Of a stretch of DNA of 64,000 nt, positions 1-10,434 are shown one piece after another. Within the stretch, counting starts at the first letter, position 1. Each line of letters opens with the position of its first letter. The stretch is from Termitomyces sp. T153 (Eukaryota > Basidiomycota > Agaricomycetes > Agaricales > Lyophyllaceae), in the NCBI GenBank assembly GCA_018296165.2, contig JACKQL020000013.1, forward strand, positions 434,001-498,000, read 5' to 3'. The notes below the pieces were generated by a model. It worked only from the letters and a program-made list of their open reading frames with translations. It ran no database searches and was not told the DNA's origin. Made by a program: the position numbers and the translations under genes.

Positions 1-309
1 CGCCGAGGTCGAAGCTTAAAATGAAAAATAAAAACCATCAGAAGGCGGCGGTACAACAAAAAAAACGATGGAGACGCACAGAGCGTCGCCGCAAGGGTCT
101 TCAGCGGATACAACGATGAGGTTGTAGGGTCCAGTGGTAGGCGCCCATGAGATTTCAGCGCTTTGGCACTATGAAAAAGGGCGGATTGACACTAGGTGAG
201 CCGAACAGAAGTCAGGGTTGCGTACCTGGACGAGGTTGGGAGTGTTGACGGCAAAGTCAGCAAGAGCGGGGGCAGCAAAGAGCGCGACAGTAAGGAGTGT
301 GGAGAACAT
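1..309 (-). CDS. Kre9/Knh1-like secreted Ser/Thr-rich protein, N-terminal part
   Basis: The 5' part of a secreted protein gene that runs off the left edge. Three exons can be read: 309-226, 168-80 and 14-1, with GT-AG introns between them. The start gives a clean signal peptide (MFSTLLTVALFAAPALA, cleavage before Asp-Phe), followed by a mature start containing NTPNLVQ, then C-Q-S-A-E-I-S-W and PYNLIVVSAEDPCGDAL. This is the usual beginning of basidiomycete GPI-anchored or secreted proteins related to yeast Kre9/Knh1, which act at the cell surface in beta-1,6-glucan or wall assembly. Only about 62 codons are visible, so the Ser/Thr-rich tail and any GPI signal cannot be checked. The family call is from recognition of the N-terminal pattern; the function is inferred from the family. 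Confidence 0.7.
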
Positions 310-548
310 CTTGCGACGATGTAGACGGCGACGGCGTTATAAGGAGAGGAAGTGTGAGCACGCGGTGAAAACGAGGGAAGATGGAGATTGATCTGCCCAG
401 ACCACATTTCATTTGTACCAGCAAATAAATATATCACAACATCTGATCCGACAGATGCCTTGTCTTTCTCAATCATTCATATTGCCGAGTCTTTTTTTCA
501 TTATCCATCCATTGTTAAGTACCACAGATATAATCATACATGTTTGTA

Positions 549-3224
549 CTACAGTCGTGCTGCAACCTTACCCGTGAAAGAAGCAAGGTTTTTTCGTTTT
601 GTTATGCTGAGAACAAACGAGCGTTGTCATGACCACCATCTCCTTCAAGGGGCGGAAAAAAACTTACCCTGAATGGAACACCTTCGATGGGGTCAGCTTC
701 GGGCCTTCAACAGCTACACGCTTATCGACCGGGACATAGTCGCGTTTACCAGCCCCGACATAAATCTAGAAAAACAATTTTCAGGAGCCCACATGGCATT
801 TGTATTCCTCGTACCTGTCGAGGCCGCCAGATCTTGACGCCCCCTTCTTGCAACATCATCTACAATGTACATCCGGTCAGTCAAATTATCCACAAGTACC
901 ACCGGTACCCGTATCATACCTGCCGCCAATGCGCAAGCCATCCAACTACCCGCGGCACAGCGAACAACACGGGGAAGAAATCGAGAGGGAAGCCTTATAG
1001 ATGAATGTCTCAATATAGATATGCCTCCATGGCTACAATCAGACGTACCCATAGCGCGATAGATCAATCCACTGGATTCGTAGTGATAGGATCAGTGACA
1101 CGGTAGGAATTTTTAACCTTGACAATTTACCTCCTGCAAGATGGTGAATGAAACAAAGAGGTCACGATGCTAACACGCTTACCAGAAGTCAACATTTGGC
1201 GCAAGTTTACGCTTTATGAAGTATTCGTCTTTCATTGCAGCATCATGCAGCGCCATTGCTGTCTCGAGAAGCTCGTCCTTGCCAGTACTGTATGAGCAAT
1301 GTCAGATGATACAGACTATCACGTTAGGGCGTGCATACATCTTGAAAACTTCATCCGCAGTTTTACGAACAATGAAAGAGCGGGGATCCGACTATGTCGC
1401 AGTTTATGAATCATTGCTTTCTCCAAGGACCCACAATCACTTACTGTCTTGTAGACACTTCACGACCAAATAATTAGTTCCAGTTCGCGCGCTGTAGTTA
1501 CGTGTACACACCGATGACCAAAGCCTGAAAGCACTTTTTCGCGCTTCTTCACAGCTTCGATAAATGCAGGAACATTTTCCGGTCTAAAATAACTTGAGAG
1601 AAAATCATTACTGACGAAACATTCAGCTCACTTTCCAATTGATATCAACATCCGAATGACGGCCTCATTAGCGCCACCTGTCATGACAGTGATCAGCATC
1701 TTTGGTGACTACGAATAAAGAAGGCGCACCGTGCAAGGGTCCACTTTTTTCCCAGCAGTTCAGCCCATAAAGTAAATCTGTATCAAGTATTGCACTCACT
1801 ACAGCGATGCACAACCAGCGCTAAATTACCAATCACTTCAATGTCCCAGAACATGAGAGCGAAAGCACGCACGCTATCGCAGAATATGGATCCACAAGCG
1901 AGCTGCCGGTCTGTAAGACGGTAGTAGCCGAGGCATTCAACTCGTGGTCCGCATGAAGCAAGAAAAGTACGTCCAGCGCCTTCTCTAGCACGGGGTTGGG
2001 TACATAATTTTTCTCACCCAGGTGATCCATTTGGTATAAGAATCTTCATTCGAGATGAAACTTTGTCAGGGGACAAGATATGGGGATAGGCCAGGGAGAC
2101 GCACGAGCCGGTATAGCTGAGTCCTGTGGGAGGGGTAACAAAGTCTCGACCTTGGCGGACACGGTATGCCATGCTAAATTTTGGAAGAACATGAGCCATT
2201 TGCAAAATTAGGATCAGATACTGCATACGCCGCAAGTGTAGTTGCTTTCCCAATCAATCGATAGATCTGTTTGTCCATAAGCGCAAGTGACTCTTGGTCG
2301 CCACGGGTAAAAATATTTTGCCCTGTATAGACCCGGGTCTTGTCAGGAAAAGCAGATACAGACAGCTGAACCGTACACACCTTGCAGAGAGGGGTTTGCC
2401 TCTCGATAATAGGACCCCAGATACGCAAAAGCGCTCGTAAGTATAGCCATGGGATGTGCGTCATATCTTTAGATGATAAAGCTGCGATCAACAGAGTATA
2501 GTCAGACAAAATTTAGCTACCAACCGGAAGGAGCGGCAGAAGTGCTCTGCATCGGCGTGAACTGTGCCGTGGTGCATGACCTCACTCTCAAATTCAAGCA
2601 TCTGGGCTGCAGAGGGCAACGATCCGTATATGAGCAGGTAGGCTGTGCAGCAAAGGTTAATACGTTGCAGGACCCACTATACGAATCACACACCAGTTTC
2701 AAGATGCGAAGAATGGACTGCAAGTTGTTCAATAGGATATCCCCTGAAATAGACCAGATGTCAGTGACTGCCTTTCAAAGCCAGGGGCACGGAATCTATG
2801 AACCTGTAACGTAGAACTACGGCGCGCAGAATATTCAGTTGATCAACCAGTCTGATAGTGAAAGTTGTGAACAAACCTCCAGCCTCTCCATCAATATACG
2901 TGATCGTACTCCGCATAACAGCAGTGTTCAAGAACCCTCTGTCCGAGACTCTCAAACCTTTTTCCGTCTCGTTTTCCTCTCGTTCTCCAGGGATCCGGGA
3001 GGCAGACATGGCCTTGAACGCAGTAGCAGAAATGCTATTGTCTACTATACTAAGCACCAGGATGAAGCGTCAGTCAATAGCTCTCATACGTTGCGAGCAC
3101 CCGGCGTCAAAAACCGTGCGCAGTACTATCAAAGTACTTACGGGACATTGTAGACCTTTCCAGTACGATTATCACGCACAGTAAGGCTATTGTTCGATGC
3201 CTGCGCTTCAGACGGCTTGCCCAT
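549..3224 (-). CDS. citrate synthase, peroxisomal type, 22 exons
   Basis: Condenses acetyl-CoA and oxaloacetate to citrate. Hand splicing gives 22 exons (3224-3142, 3049-2877, 2816-2804, 2743-2694, 2642-2525, 2466-2381, 2322-2229, 2173-2105, 2043-1873, 1820-1800, 1743-1730, 1677-1632, 1583-1512, 1457-1445, 1391-1339, 1287-1183, 1133-1131, 1071-1049, 993-920, 859-815, 765-668, 606-549). They total 1,482 nt, or 493 aa, in frame throughout. Family landmarks are all present: [60 protein letters not shown], the catalytic His in GPLHGGANEAV (about 294-304), the second His in GFGHRVYK (about 333-340) and the catalytic Asp in NVDFWSGLIY (about 391-400). There is no long mitochondrial presequence. The last exon ends Ala-Arg-Leu, a PTS1-type peroxisomal signal. 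One exon is only 3 nt long. If the last intron is retained, translation stops at once without the ARL tail. Confidence 0.95.
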
Positions 3225-3558
3225 AACGAGGAAAGAGGTGGTAGTTCGGTTGCAGGAGACCAGAACTCAGAGGAGACTAAATGGCCTTGGACCGATCACT
3301 TTACAAATGGACAGTGATCGCCGGAATAACGCGTTGGTCACGCTGACGTGGGTCACAAAAAATCAGATGTCTCCGGATGGATTTGAATTTTGAATTTCGT
3401 CCCTGAGAAATTGGCGACAATGAACCAGGGACATACGCTCAAACGAAAAACAGCCCTACTATTAACCTAATACGATATGTATGTAGAACATTATAGTGTT
3501 AGCGGTATACAAAGTCTGTGATCGTCAATAGATAGTATAAAATAACATTCGCCCCAAT
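3225..3558. other. intergenic region, promoter of citrate synthase
   Basis: About 330 bp between the citrate synthase start and the end of the upstream minus-strand gene. It contains short open frames only. I see no recognisable element beyond ordinary AT-rich flanking sequence. Confidence 0.5.
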
Positions 3559-4902
3559 TTACCTCCTCGAAACCCATTCATGAAGCTCAGCGCTTTTCAG
3601 CCTCGCTTGGAGGTACTCAAGACGAGCATTATACCGCGCGACGACCTCGTCCCTGCGTCGTTGGATCTCAAAGACCTCGGGGTGACTCTCCGTGTCTGCT
3701 GTCTCAGCATCATCTACGTCTGTGACGTATACTCCCTCTGCAAACTTGCGCAAGGGGAGGTGACCATTACTCTGCGACAAATGCGTATGAGATATAACTC
3801 CAAACCTCGCTTGCGAGGATATAGATGACATGGAGCTTTTCCGCAAGATAGAGGGAGGTGGAGAGGAGAAAGATGTAGATATGCGAGCCGAGAGCGGGCT
3901 CGTAAGGTTCTGTCTGCTTCTCAGAGATGAAATCGATTTTGAGCGCGACAGAGTCCTCTTGATTGATGGCGAGTTAGAGCGTACGGACGAGTCATCAGTT
4001 ACTGGTTCAACAGTAGGCGCAGGGTAATGCGACTTTCGCTCTTGCGGGGAAAATTGGGCAGGAGTATACTTGCGCCAGTTTGAACCGTTCATCACAGTCG
4101 TAACATGCTCAGGAGTAGGGGCACGAAGACGACGGGCATTCTGCTGAGTGACACGGAAAGATGTCAAGGATTTCACATTGTTGAAAGCCTCCAAAAGCCG
4201 TTGTGCCTCCGCCTCTGTCGCGATGATCGCAGCGCGTATGTCTTTGACTGTGTAAAGGTTCCTGTCATCAAAGATCTCGGACGAATATGACGTGTTTAGC
4301 TGGGTTGAGGGGAATGTGGGAATTGTGGTTTGTTTGGAAGATTGCAAAGGTGTGTTGGACTGGTGCTGTGCATGCAAACGTTCTATACTGCCAGTTTGAC
4401 CAGTAAGGCGCTCGGCTCCGGTGCGGCTAGAGAATAGCTGTCTTGCTTTTTTGTGTAGTCGAGGTATCAAACCCCGCTTTGCAGGCGGCGCAGACACAGC
4501 GTCTGCTGGGTGCGAGGTCGAGGTCTTATTTACGCTTCCACGCTTGAGCAGATTTGTGAACGAGTCCTTCCTGTGAAGAGATGGTTTGGACGCAGGCATT
4601 TCAATTGAAGTGTCCACGATCCGCACTCGATGTGAAGATACTTTTCAAGATGGTGAGACGGGGTCCAGGGACCAAGACACAAAGATTCAACTCACAAGCT
4701 CGACCAGGACCGAAAGATTCTACAGGAACCAAAGTACTACTAGAGTGTTGTTCAAATAGATTCTGACGAAGAAGACGATATTCGTCGTCGCTGTAAGGTC
4801 GGTGAGCTCACAGCAAATGACGTCGAGGAAGATAAAGGCATACTTGAGCATGCCTTGTTCATTGGCCAACGCAAGCTCAGCAAGTTGTTGGGCCAAGGCC
4901 AT
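3559..4902 (-). CDS. uncharacterised Ser-rich protein with C-terminal coiled coil
   Basis: Three exons (4902-4844, 4790-4696, 4640-3559) give 411 aa. The first ATG starts MALAQQLAELALANEQGML, followed across the first intron by NDDEYRLLRQNLFEQH, a pattern I associate with conserved but unnamed basidiomycete proteins. Splicing replaces an apparent GTG start inside exon 3. The middle (about residues 60-330) is rich in Ser, Thr, Arg and Pro and looks disordered, with phospho-site-like stretches such as RTLSRSKSISSLRS. The last 40 residues are charged and helical (QRRRDEVVARYNARLEYLQ) and probably form a coiled coil. No catalytic motif or membrane segment is visible. It may be an adaptor or cytoskeleton-associated protein, but that is a guess. 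Its start lies 179 bp from the divergent ERG24 start. Confidence 0.75.
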
Positions 4903-5081
4903 GACTAAAAGACAAACATGGAAGAAAAGAATCGAAGATACTTGTATGTTTCTCGCGGACGGGGACTCGGAGCCATTGAGACCGATCTCGGAGGTTGATG
5001 CATGATGTCTCTCAGAAAGTGATGAGAGTGGTCACGCGACTTTGTTCCAATCAAGAGTGTGTCATAAGCTTGCCTTCAACC
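4903..5081. promoter_or_regulatory. divergent promoter between the 411-aa gene and ERG24
   Basis: 179 bp separate two divergent ATGs. A CCAAT box lies at 5,047-5,051, just upstream of the ERG24 start. I see no clear sterol-response element. Confidence 0.4.
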
Positions 5082-6695
5082 ATGGCTTCCAAAGACGCCC
5101 CCGACGTCGAGCTCGCACCTCGCACCACCTCCTACGACTTCCTTGGCCCCCCAGGTGCTCTCTTCGTCACCCTCACCGTCCCCGCCATCACATATGGTCT
5201 CTATTTCGGGTGTTCCGAGGCAAATGGATGCACACCAAACCTCTTCACCATTCCCGACCAGATCGTGGCTTCTATGTCGGACCCTGATTGGTGGGTTTCT
5301 CTCTGGGATACACAAGCCTTTCTTGTCTACCTCGCGTGGTACGCGTATACCGTCGTCGCGTGGTTTGTTTTACCAGGTGATTGGATTCAGGGTACTACTC
5401 TCCGCACGGGGGGAAAAAAGTATTACAAACTCAATGGTATGACGCGTTCTCTCGTATTAGGACACGTTCTCTTACAGTGGTTCCTAGCGTTCCCGACGGC
5501 CTTATTGGTTTTGGGTCTGACAGTTGGAACCATTTACCGTTTCGGGCCATCATCGTTCACCTTGCTCTACGAAAAATGGATTGGCTTTGTCACCGCGTCA
5601 GTCGTGATGGCAACTGCTCAGGCCATCTACTGTTACGCGTTCTCGTTCCGCAAAGGCAAGCTGCTTGCTCTCGGGGGCAATTCAGGCAACTTCATCTATG
5701 ACGTAGGCGAATATCCTCCGTACCGCGTTTTCCTACTTACCATATTCTAGTTCTTCATCGGTCGCGAGTTGAATCCTTCCATCGGTTCCTTTGACATCAA
5801 ATCCTTCAACGAGCTAAGGCCCGGCCTCATCCTGTGGTTACTCATCGACATCAGTATGGCGTGCGAACAAGCAGTCCGTCGTGGTGGTATGAGCGAGATC
5901 ACCGACTCCATGTGGCTGGTATTGGTATTCCAGGGCTGGTATGTCGTCGACGCGCTGTTCAACGAGGTAGCTTCTCCGAAAATCACGCCAAAACATTATT
6001 AATATCGTACTCAGAGTGCCATTTTTACGACTATGGACATCACTACCGATGGTTTCGGCTTCATGCTTGCCATCGGTGATTTATCTTGGGTCCCATTCGT
6101 CTACTCCCTGCAAGCTCGTTACCTCGTGTTCAAGCAGATTGAGCTCGGTCCTGTCTGGACGGCCGTCATCTTTCTTGCCAATGCTACTGGTTACTATATT
6201 TTTAGAGGTGCTAATGGCGAAAAGAACGATTTCCGCAGCGGATCCAATCCTAAAAGTAGGCCCATTCTAATGTTGTATCTTCGTTTCCGTGCTGAGCGGC
6301 CCTTGAGATCTGAAATACATGACTACTGCCTCCGGATCAAAACTTCTGACCTCGGGATGGTGGGGTTGGTCACGGCACCCTAACTATTTGTCAGTCTTTT
6401 CGAAAGTCTATCTTTACCATTTAATTTGAAGTCCTGCAGCGGCGATCTCCTCATGGCTTTCGCATGGTCTCTGCCGACGGGATTCAACACTCCTATAACT
6501 TACTTCTATGTTAGCTACTTTGCGGTCTTACTCATCCACCGACAACTTCGTGATGATGAGCATTGCCAGAAAAAGTATACCCTTTATTCTTCGGATGCTC
6601 GCATGGTGGCTAATATCTTCTATACTAGGTATGGCAAGGATTGGGATACCTACAAGAAACTCGTTCCATACCGCATTGTCCCTTACATCTACTAG
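5082..6695 (+). CDS. ERG24: delta(14)-sterol reductase (ERG24)
   Basis: NADPH-dependent C-14 sterol reductase of ergosterol biosynthesis, a multi-pass ER membrane protein and a target of morpholine fungicides. Six exons (5082-5702, 5751-5966, 6015-6255, 6308-6389, 6440-6574, 6629-6695) give 453 aa. Diagnostic blocks are [76 protein letters not shown] and the C-terminal [17 protein letters not shown] ending in [12 protein letters not shown]. These match the sterol reductase/lamin B receptor family across its length, including the conserved RHPNY block near the cofactor site. Several hydrophobic membrane spans are evident between residues 25 and 300. Length and C-terminus are normal, and no disruption is seen. 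Confidence 0.96.
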
Positions 6696-6904
6696 TTCAC
6701 ATCTTATCTCCTGGTATCTCGCTGGCAGTGGTTCTTACGATATAATCTGCATCAGAGCCATAGTGTCACTGGATTTGTTTACATCTCACGACATATTATG
6801 TAGGGCTTGGAAATGCGAGTAGAGTAGGTATGATGATTGGAGAAATATCTTCATAAGTTTCATGTAAGACGTACATCACAAGTTTGTTGTTGCAATGTTA
6901 GTAA

Positions 6905-8238
6905 ATGCAACATCCCCATGCACCATCACAAGAATCGTTGACCTTCCGTGCCAACTTGGCGCGTTTCATCTCCCCATTGCGGCGCGTCCGTCCTCGTGTG
7001 CCATTCTTCCAACTTGCTGCCCATAGAATCCCGACGCTATGGTCGTTGTACAGAGGTTTGCTGAAAGAAGCACCCACTGAAGAGGTATGTCTCTCTCTCT
7101 TTCCAATGTTTTTTGCCTCTTCAACCAGTTCTGCAGATCAGACAACGCGTTCGGTTTGAATTTCGAAAAAACCGACATTTGACTGGCACAGATGCTACGA
7201 AACGTGGTCTTGAAAGAGGATACAAGGTGCACGTCCAAATCCTAAACATTTTCTACGGCGTACTGACACTTTGCTACCTAGTACCTCGACTCGTTCCAAA
7301 AAGCCAATGCAGGCGACGAGCATCATCAAGCCTCCTTGCAGAGCTACTCCCGTCTTCTTAGCAAACGCAACGAAAAGGCCTACTGGTTTTCTCTCGCGGA
7401 TAAAGAACGCGCTTGGCGAATCAAACTCGCAAATCGTCCTATCATGACAGGCGGCTTACTTCGTCCCTCCTATGTAAATCGTCCCCTTCCGCGACTGAAA
7501 CCCCAGCCCGAGCACATCACGGGTATGATTCTCAAACGTCGTATGGCACGCGAACGGCGGATAGAGACACTTGTTGATATACAAGAGTATATACAAGATC
7601 TGATGTTTGAGGCGAGGCTTGAGACTGGTGCGGCTGAGCTCGCAGGGAAGGCTGGAGCAGTGGATTCGGTGTATGCTTCGCATCTCGAAGAATGGAGTGC
7701 GTTGAGCGATATTCTTGCATTCCTTTTCTCAATTCTAATTGATCCTTTCATTATACTTAAAGTGGAACCATTCAAGGTACAGCAAAAGATGATTCAGGAA
7801 ACGTTCGATCGAGATCAGCGCAGGTGCCATGAACCATACTCGCAAGAGATGCTTGACGCCATCAAGGCTGCGAGGCGAGAGAAGATCGCAAACAAAACGC
7901 GCGAACTTCAGCGTGAGCGACGCGGAGAGATACTTCGGCGGACCATCTTGCGACAAAGAAAAGGTCCCCCCCCGCATGTTTTGGCATTGTTAACCCCCGA
8001 ACAGCGGAAGATGGACAAGGTCGTACGTAATGTGAGTGAGGTTGGGTATGTTGCGAAAATCAAGAGGAAATTAGGGTTTAAGCTTCGCAACCCTCGTGCA
8101 TGGGAGGCGGAACTCGGTTCGCGAAAGGATAAAAAAAGGCTGGACAATATGGTGAAGGAGTTCTTAGATAAATCAGAGAGACGGGCGATGGAAGCGGAAG
8201 AGCTGCTTGACACTCAACGATCATCTACCGATAGATAA
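6905..8238 (+). CDS. LYR-motif (complex 1 LYR) mitochondrial protein
   Basis: Exons 6905-7084, 7137-7226 and 7282-8238 give 408 aa. The N-terminus is Arg-rich with few acids, as in a mitochondrial presequence. Residues 43-55 read PTLWSLYRGLLKE, a LYR tripeptide at 48-50. An F-motif-like helix pair follows (IRQRVRFEFRKNRHLTGTD, then ERGYKYLDSFQKAN). LYR proteins bind acyl carrier protein and help assemble Fe-S or respiratory complexes, or mitoribosomes. The long basic C-terminal half (about 270 residues, many Arg/Lys) is unusual for small LYRMs, so a mitoribosome- or RNA-linked role is possible. Positions 7,697-7,762 (66 nt, GTGCGT...AAAG) look like an intron although they are open in frame. 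Splicing it removes an odd hydrophobic stretch and gives 386 aa. Confidence 0.8.
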
Positions 8239-8323
8239 TATTGCTTAGCTTTGAAACGTCTGTTCATAGGTATTCTATAATTCTACATGGTTTGAGGAGA
8301 GGAGATGGGTTACAAGCTAGTGT

Positions 8324-9769
8324 TTAGTGATATCTGCGAACGGCTGCAAGATATGCCTTTCCAGATTCGCTGAGGCATAATAACTCATTAGTTGGTTGCG
8401 AAAGATGCGATTCTGTAGAAGAAACTCACCTCAGTGAGTTACCTCTCATTAAAGGCCAGGCATTTCCGAGCCCGAGACCGTTACTATAAGCATAAGCATA
8501 AACTCGACTCTCTGATTCGAAATATGAAACAGCAGCATTTATGTAGTTGTTAATCTCATCTTGGTTGGTACACGGAACAAAACCGTTCTTATCTGAAAAT
8601 GCTTGAGTCAGCGCATCCTCAGATCCTTCAAAATGATATCGAGGGCCCGAACCATTGACACAAGCAAACTCTGTCACCCAAATCGGTTTCTTGTACGTAT
8701 TCCAGTAATGTTCCTGTATATCGGTCAATAAGCGTTGACTAGGTCTTGCAGGACTAAGGATTCACAATGTCCTTCTTTACACCGTCAATATTGTTCTTGT
8801 TGATGTGAACAGCAGTGAAATCCCACTGAGTTGAGATCTTTGAGCTAAATTGGGCAAGCCACGTCTCGTCTGCTTGTTCTGAACATATCAAAGTGAGCCA
8901 CTATCCTGCCCTGCAGCATTCACAACAGAAACATACTGCACATTGATGGGCTCCCCATCAGAGATCCCCTTTTTCCCAAAGGTACAATCAACCTCTCCCA
9001 ACCAGACACACCGGCAGAAACAGTCATGCCAGCAGATCCGGATCCCGGTGGGCAATCAGGCTCCTCGTAGGCCAAGACATATGGAGGTGGAGACGTTATC
9101 TTCTTAAAGGCAATAAGACGTGCAGCGTCAACCGAATCGGCAGTACCGCCACCCCAAAGCATAGGTACACCTATTGGATTGCCAGGTTTCGAAGGATTTG
9201 GCGTCCTAGAAAAAGGAAATCAGAGCTGGGACAAGGAAGATAGAGAAGAATTCATACCAATCGTACCACCATCCAATGTGGTCTTTAAAAAACGGGTATG
9301 CATCTCCTCCCGCGATGCCTGCTTTGATCCCATTCGGTGTCAGCGAAGCACGCGAATTCCTTGCGGTCTGCTGTGCGATTTCGTCTATAGTACTACTATC
9401 CGGATCGGATGGATTTGAAGTGTTGGCATCATTTTCGTCTGGTGCAGTGACATCGGTATCAGGTGAATCCGCCGGTATGGCGTTATCACTTTCAGATGCG
9501 TCAGCTGCCTCAGTTCTCAAAGCCAGAGATGTGGGGAAGGTTGTAGATCTAGTGGAAGTGACAAAACGACTGATTGGAGAAGTCGAGAGACCAGCCAACG
9601 AGCTCGTCGAGTCAGAAGTAGCTGCCGAGGTTGTTGGATGATGGTGGTGTGCAAAATGGTGACGATGATGCAGGTTACGATTACCCAACGAACCGTGATT
9701 GGCAGCCACAGCACCCTGAAACGAGAAAACGCACACAAGTATCTTTGCAAGACAGCCAAAGACTGACAT
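8324..9769 (-). CDS. secreted GH128 glycoside hydrolase (beta-1,3-glucanase type)
   Basis: Six exons (9769-9258, 9205-8937, 8878-8766, 8713-8653, 8592-8430, 8369-8324) give 387 aa. Residues 1-22 form a signal peptide (MSVFGCLAKILVCVFSFQGA). A His-rich stretch and a long Ser/Thr/Asp linker follow to about residue 145. The catalytic domain begins near GIKAGIAGGDAYPFF. It has PMLWGGGTADSVDAA, the acid/base Glu in LAYEEPDCPPGSG (E219 by my count), SAGVSGWERLIVPLG, and the nucleophile Glu in KPIWVTEFACV (E313). It ends with RVYAYAYSNGLGLGNAWPLM. GH128 enzymes act on beta-1,3-glucan, so roles in wall remodelling or fruiting are likely. A 60-nt in-frame intron (8,593-8,652) was removed because doing so restores FACVNDKNGFVPC. 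Confidence 0.93.
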
Positions 9770-9852
9770 CAAGACGCCTCAGAATGATAAGTGAAGATAA
9801 AGGGAAGAGTAAGCAGGTGTCGATTGAAGCCCACCCTACTCGTGAAAGGGAC

Positions 9853-9858
9853 TTTATA
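9853..9858 (-). promoter_or_regulatory. TATA box of the GH128 gene
   Basis: TATAAA on the minus strand, 84 bp upstream of the GH128 ATG. Position and sequence suit a core promoter element. This is based on sequence alone. Confidence 0.4.
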
Positions 9859-10434
9859 ACCCGCTCACGGAAGCGCCGGGCAGGTGACCAAGGCAGCATG
9901 GATGCCATTTAGAAGATTCGTCGCGAAGCGAAGCATGAACTACATCCAAACTCATGGCGTTGCTACCGAAGGCGACTCTTCTGAAGAGGACAAAAGTGCC
10001 GACATTGCAGGATTTGTTCACTTCATAGCGTCGACAAGATACGCGGATGTTTGGATCATCCTGTCCGTACCTTCTCCGAGGAAGAATTTTGATATGGAAG
10101 GGTGAAAAGGCCGTATTTGTGCCTGAAGGCCGAACACAAGCCTAGATCTACTTGCTGACTGCACTATGCGTTTGCATGATTCAATTGCGCGAGTTGATTG
10201 TCCTGGAATAGAGCCCAGACATTTCTTCAGAGCTCTTTTATTCAACGGTTTCCACTATTGCCGTAATGAATGTCAGAGTCTCTATTGCAGTATTCTAGAG
10301 AATTCAGTCGAAACAATGTCAGGAGAAATATAGTCGGAAGGACTAGATACTAATCCTACCAGGTAAATGTATGAAATCTGCCAGCTTGTCCGGAACCACC
10401 GACTCCGATTATGATCGAATACGCACTTGGGCTC
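9859..10434. other. intergenic spacer, no gene recognised
   Basis: About 580 bp between the GH128 promoter and the 3' end of the YEATS gene. It contains only short frames that resemble nothing I know. Confidence 0.5.

Noticed and set aside
4615..4626. A start for the 411-aa protein at 4,626
   Set aside because: The codon there is GTG. Two upstream exons with good splice sites lead to a real ATG at 4,902 and a conserved-looking N-terminus.
9276..9641. 121-codon plus-strand frame over the GH128 linker
   Set aside because: It is antisense to the Ser/Thr/Asp-rich linker of a well-supported secreted enzyme.
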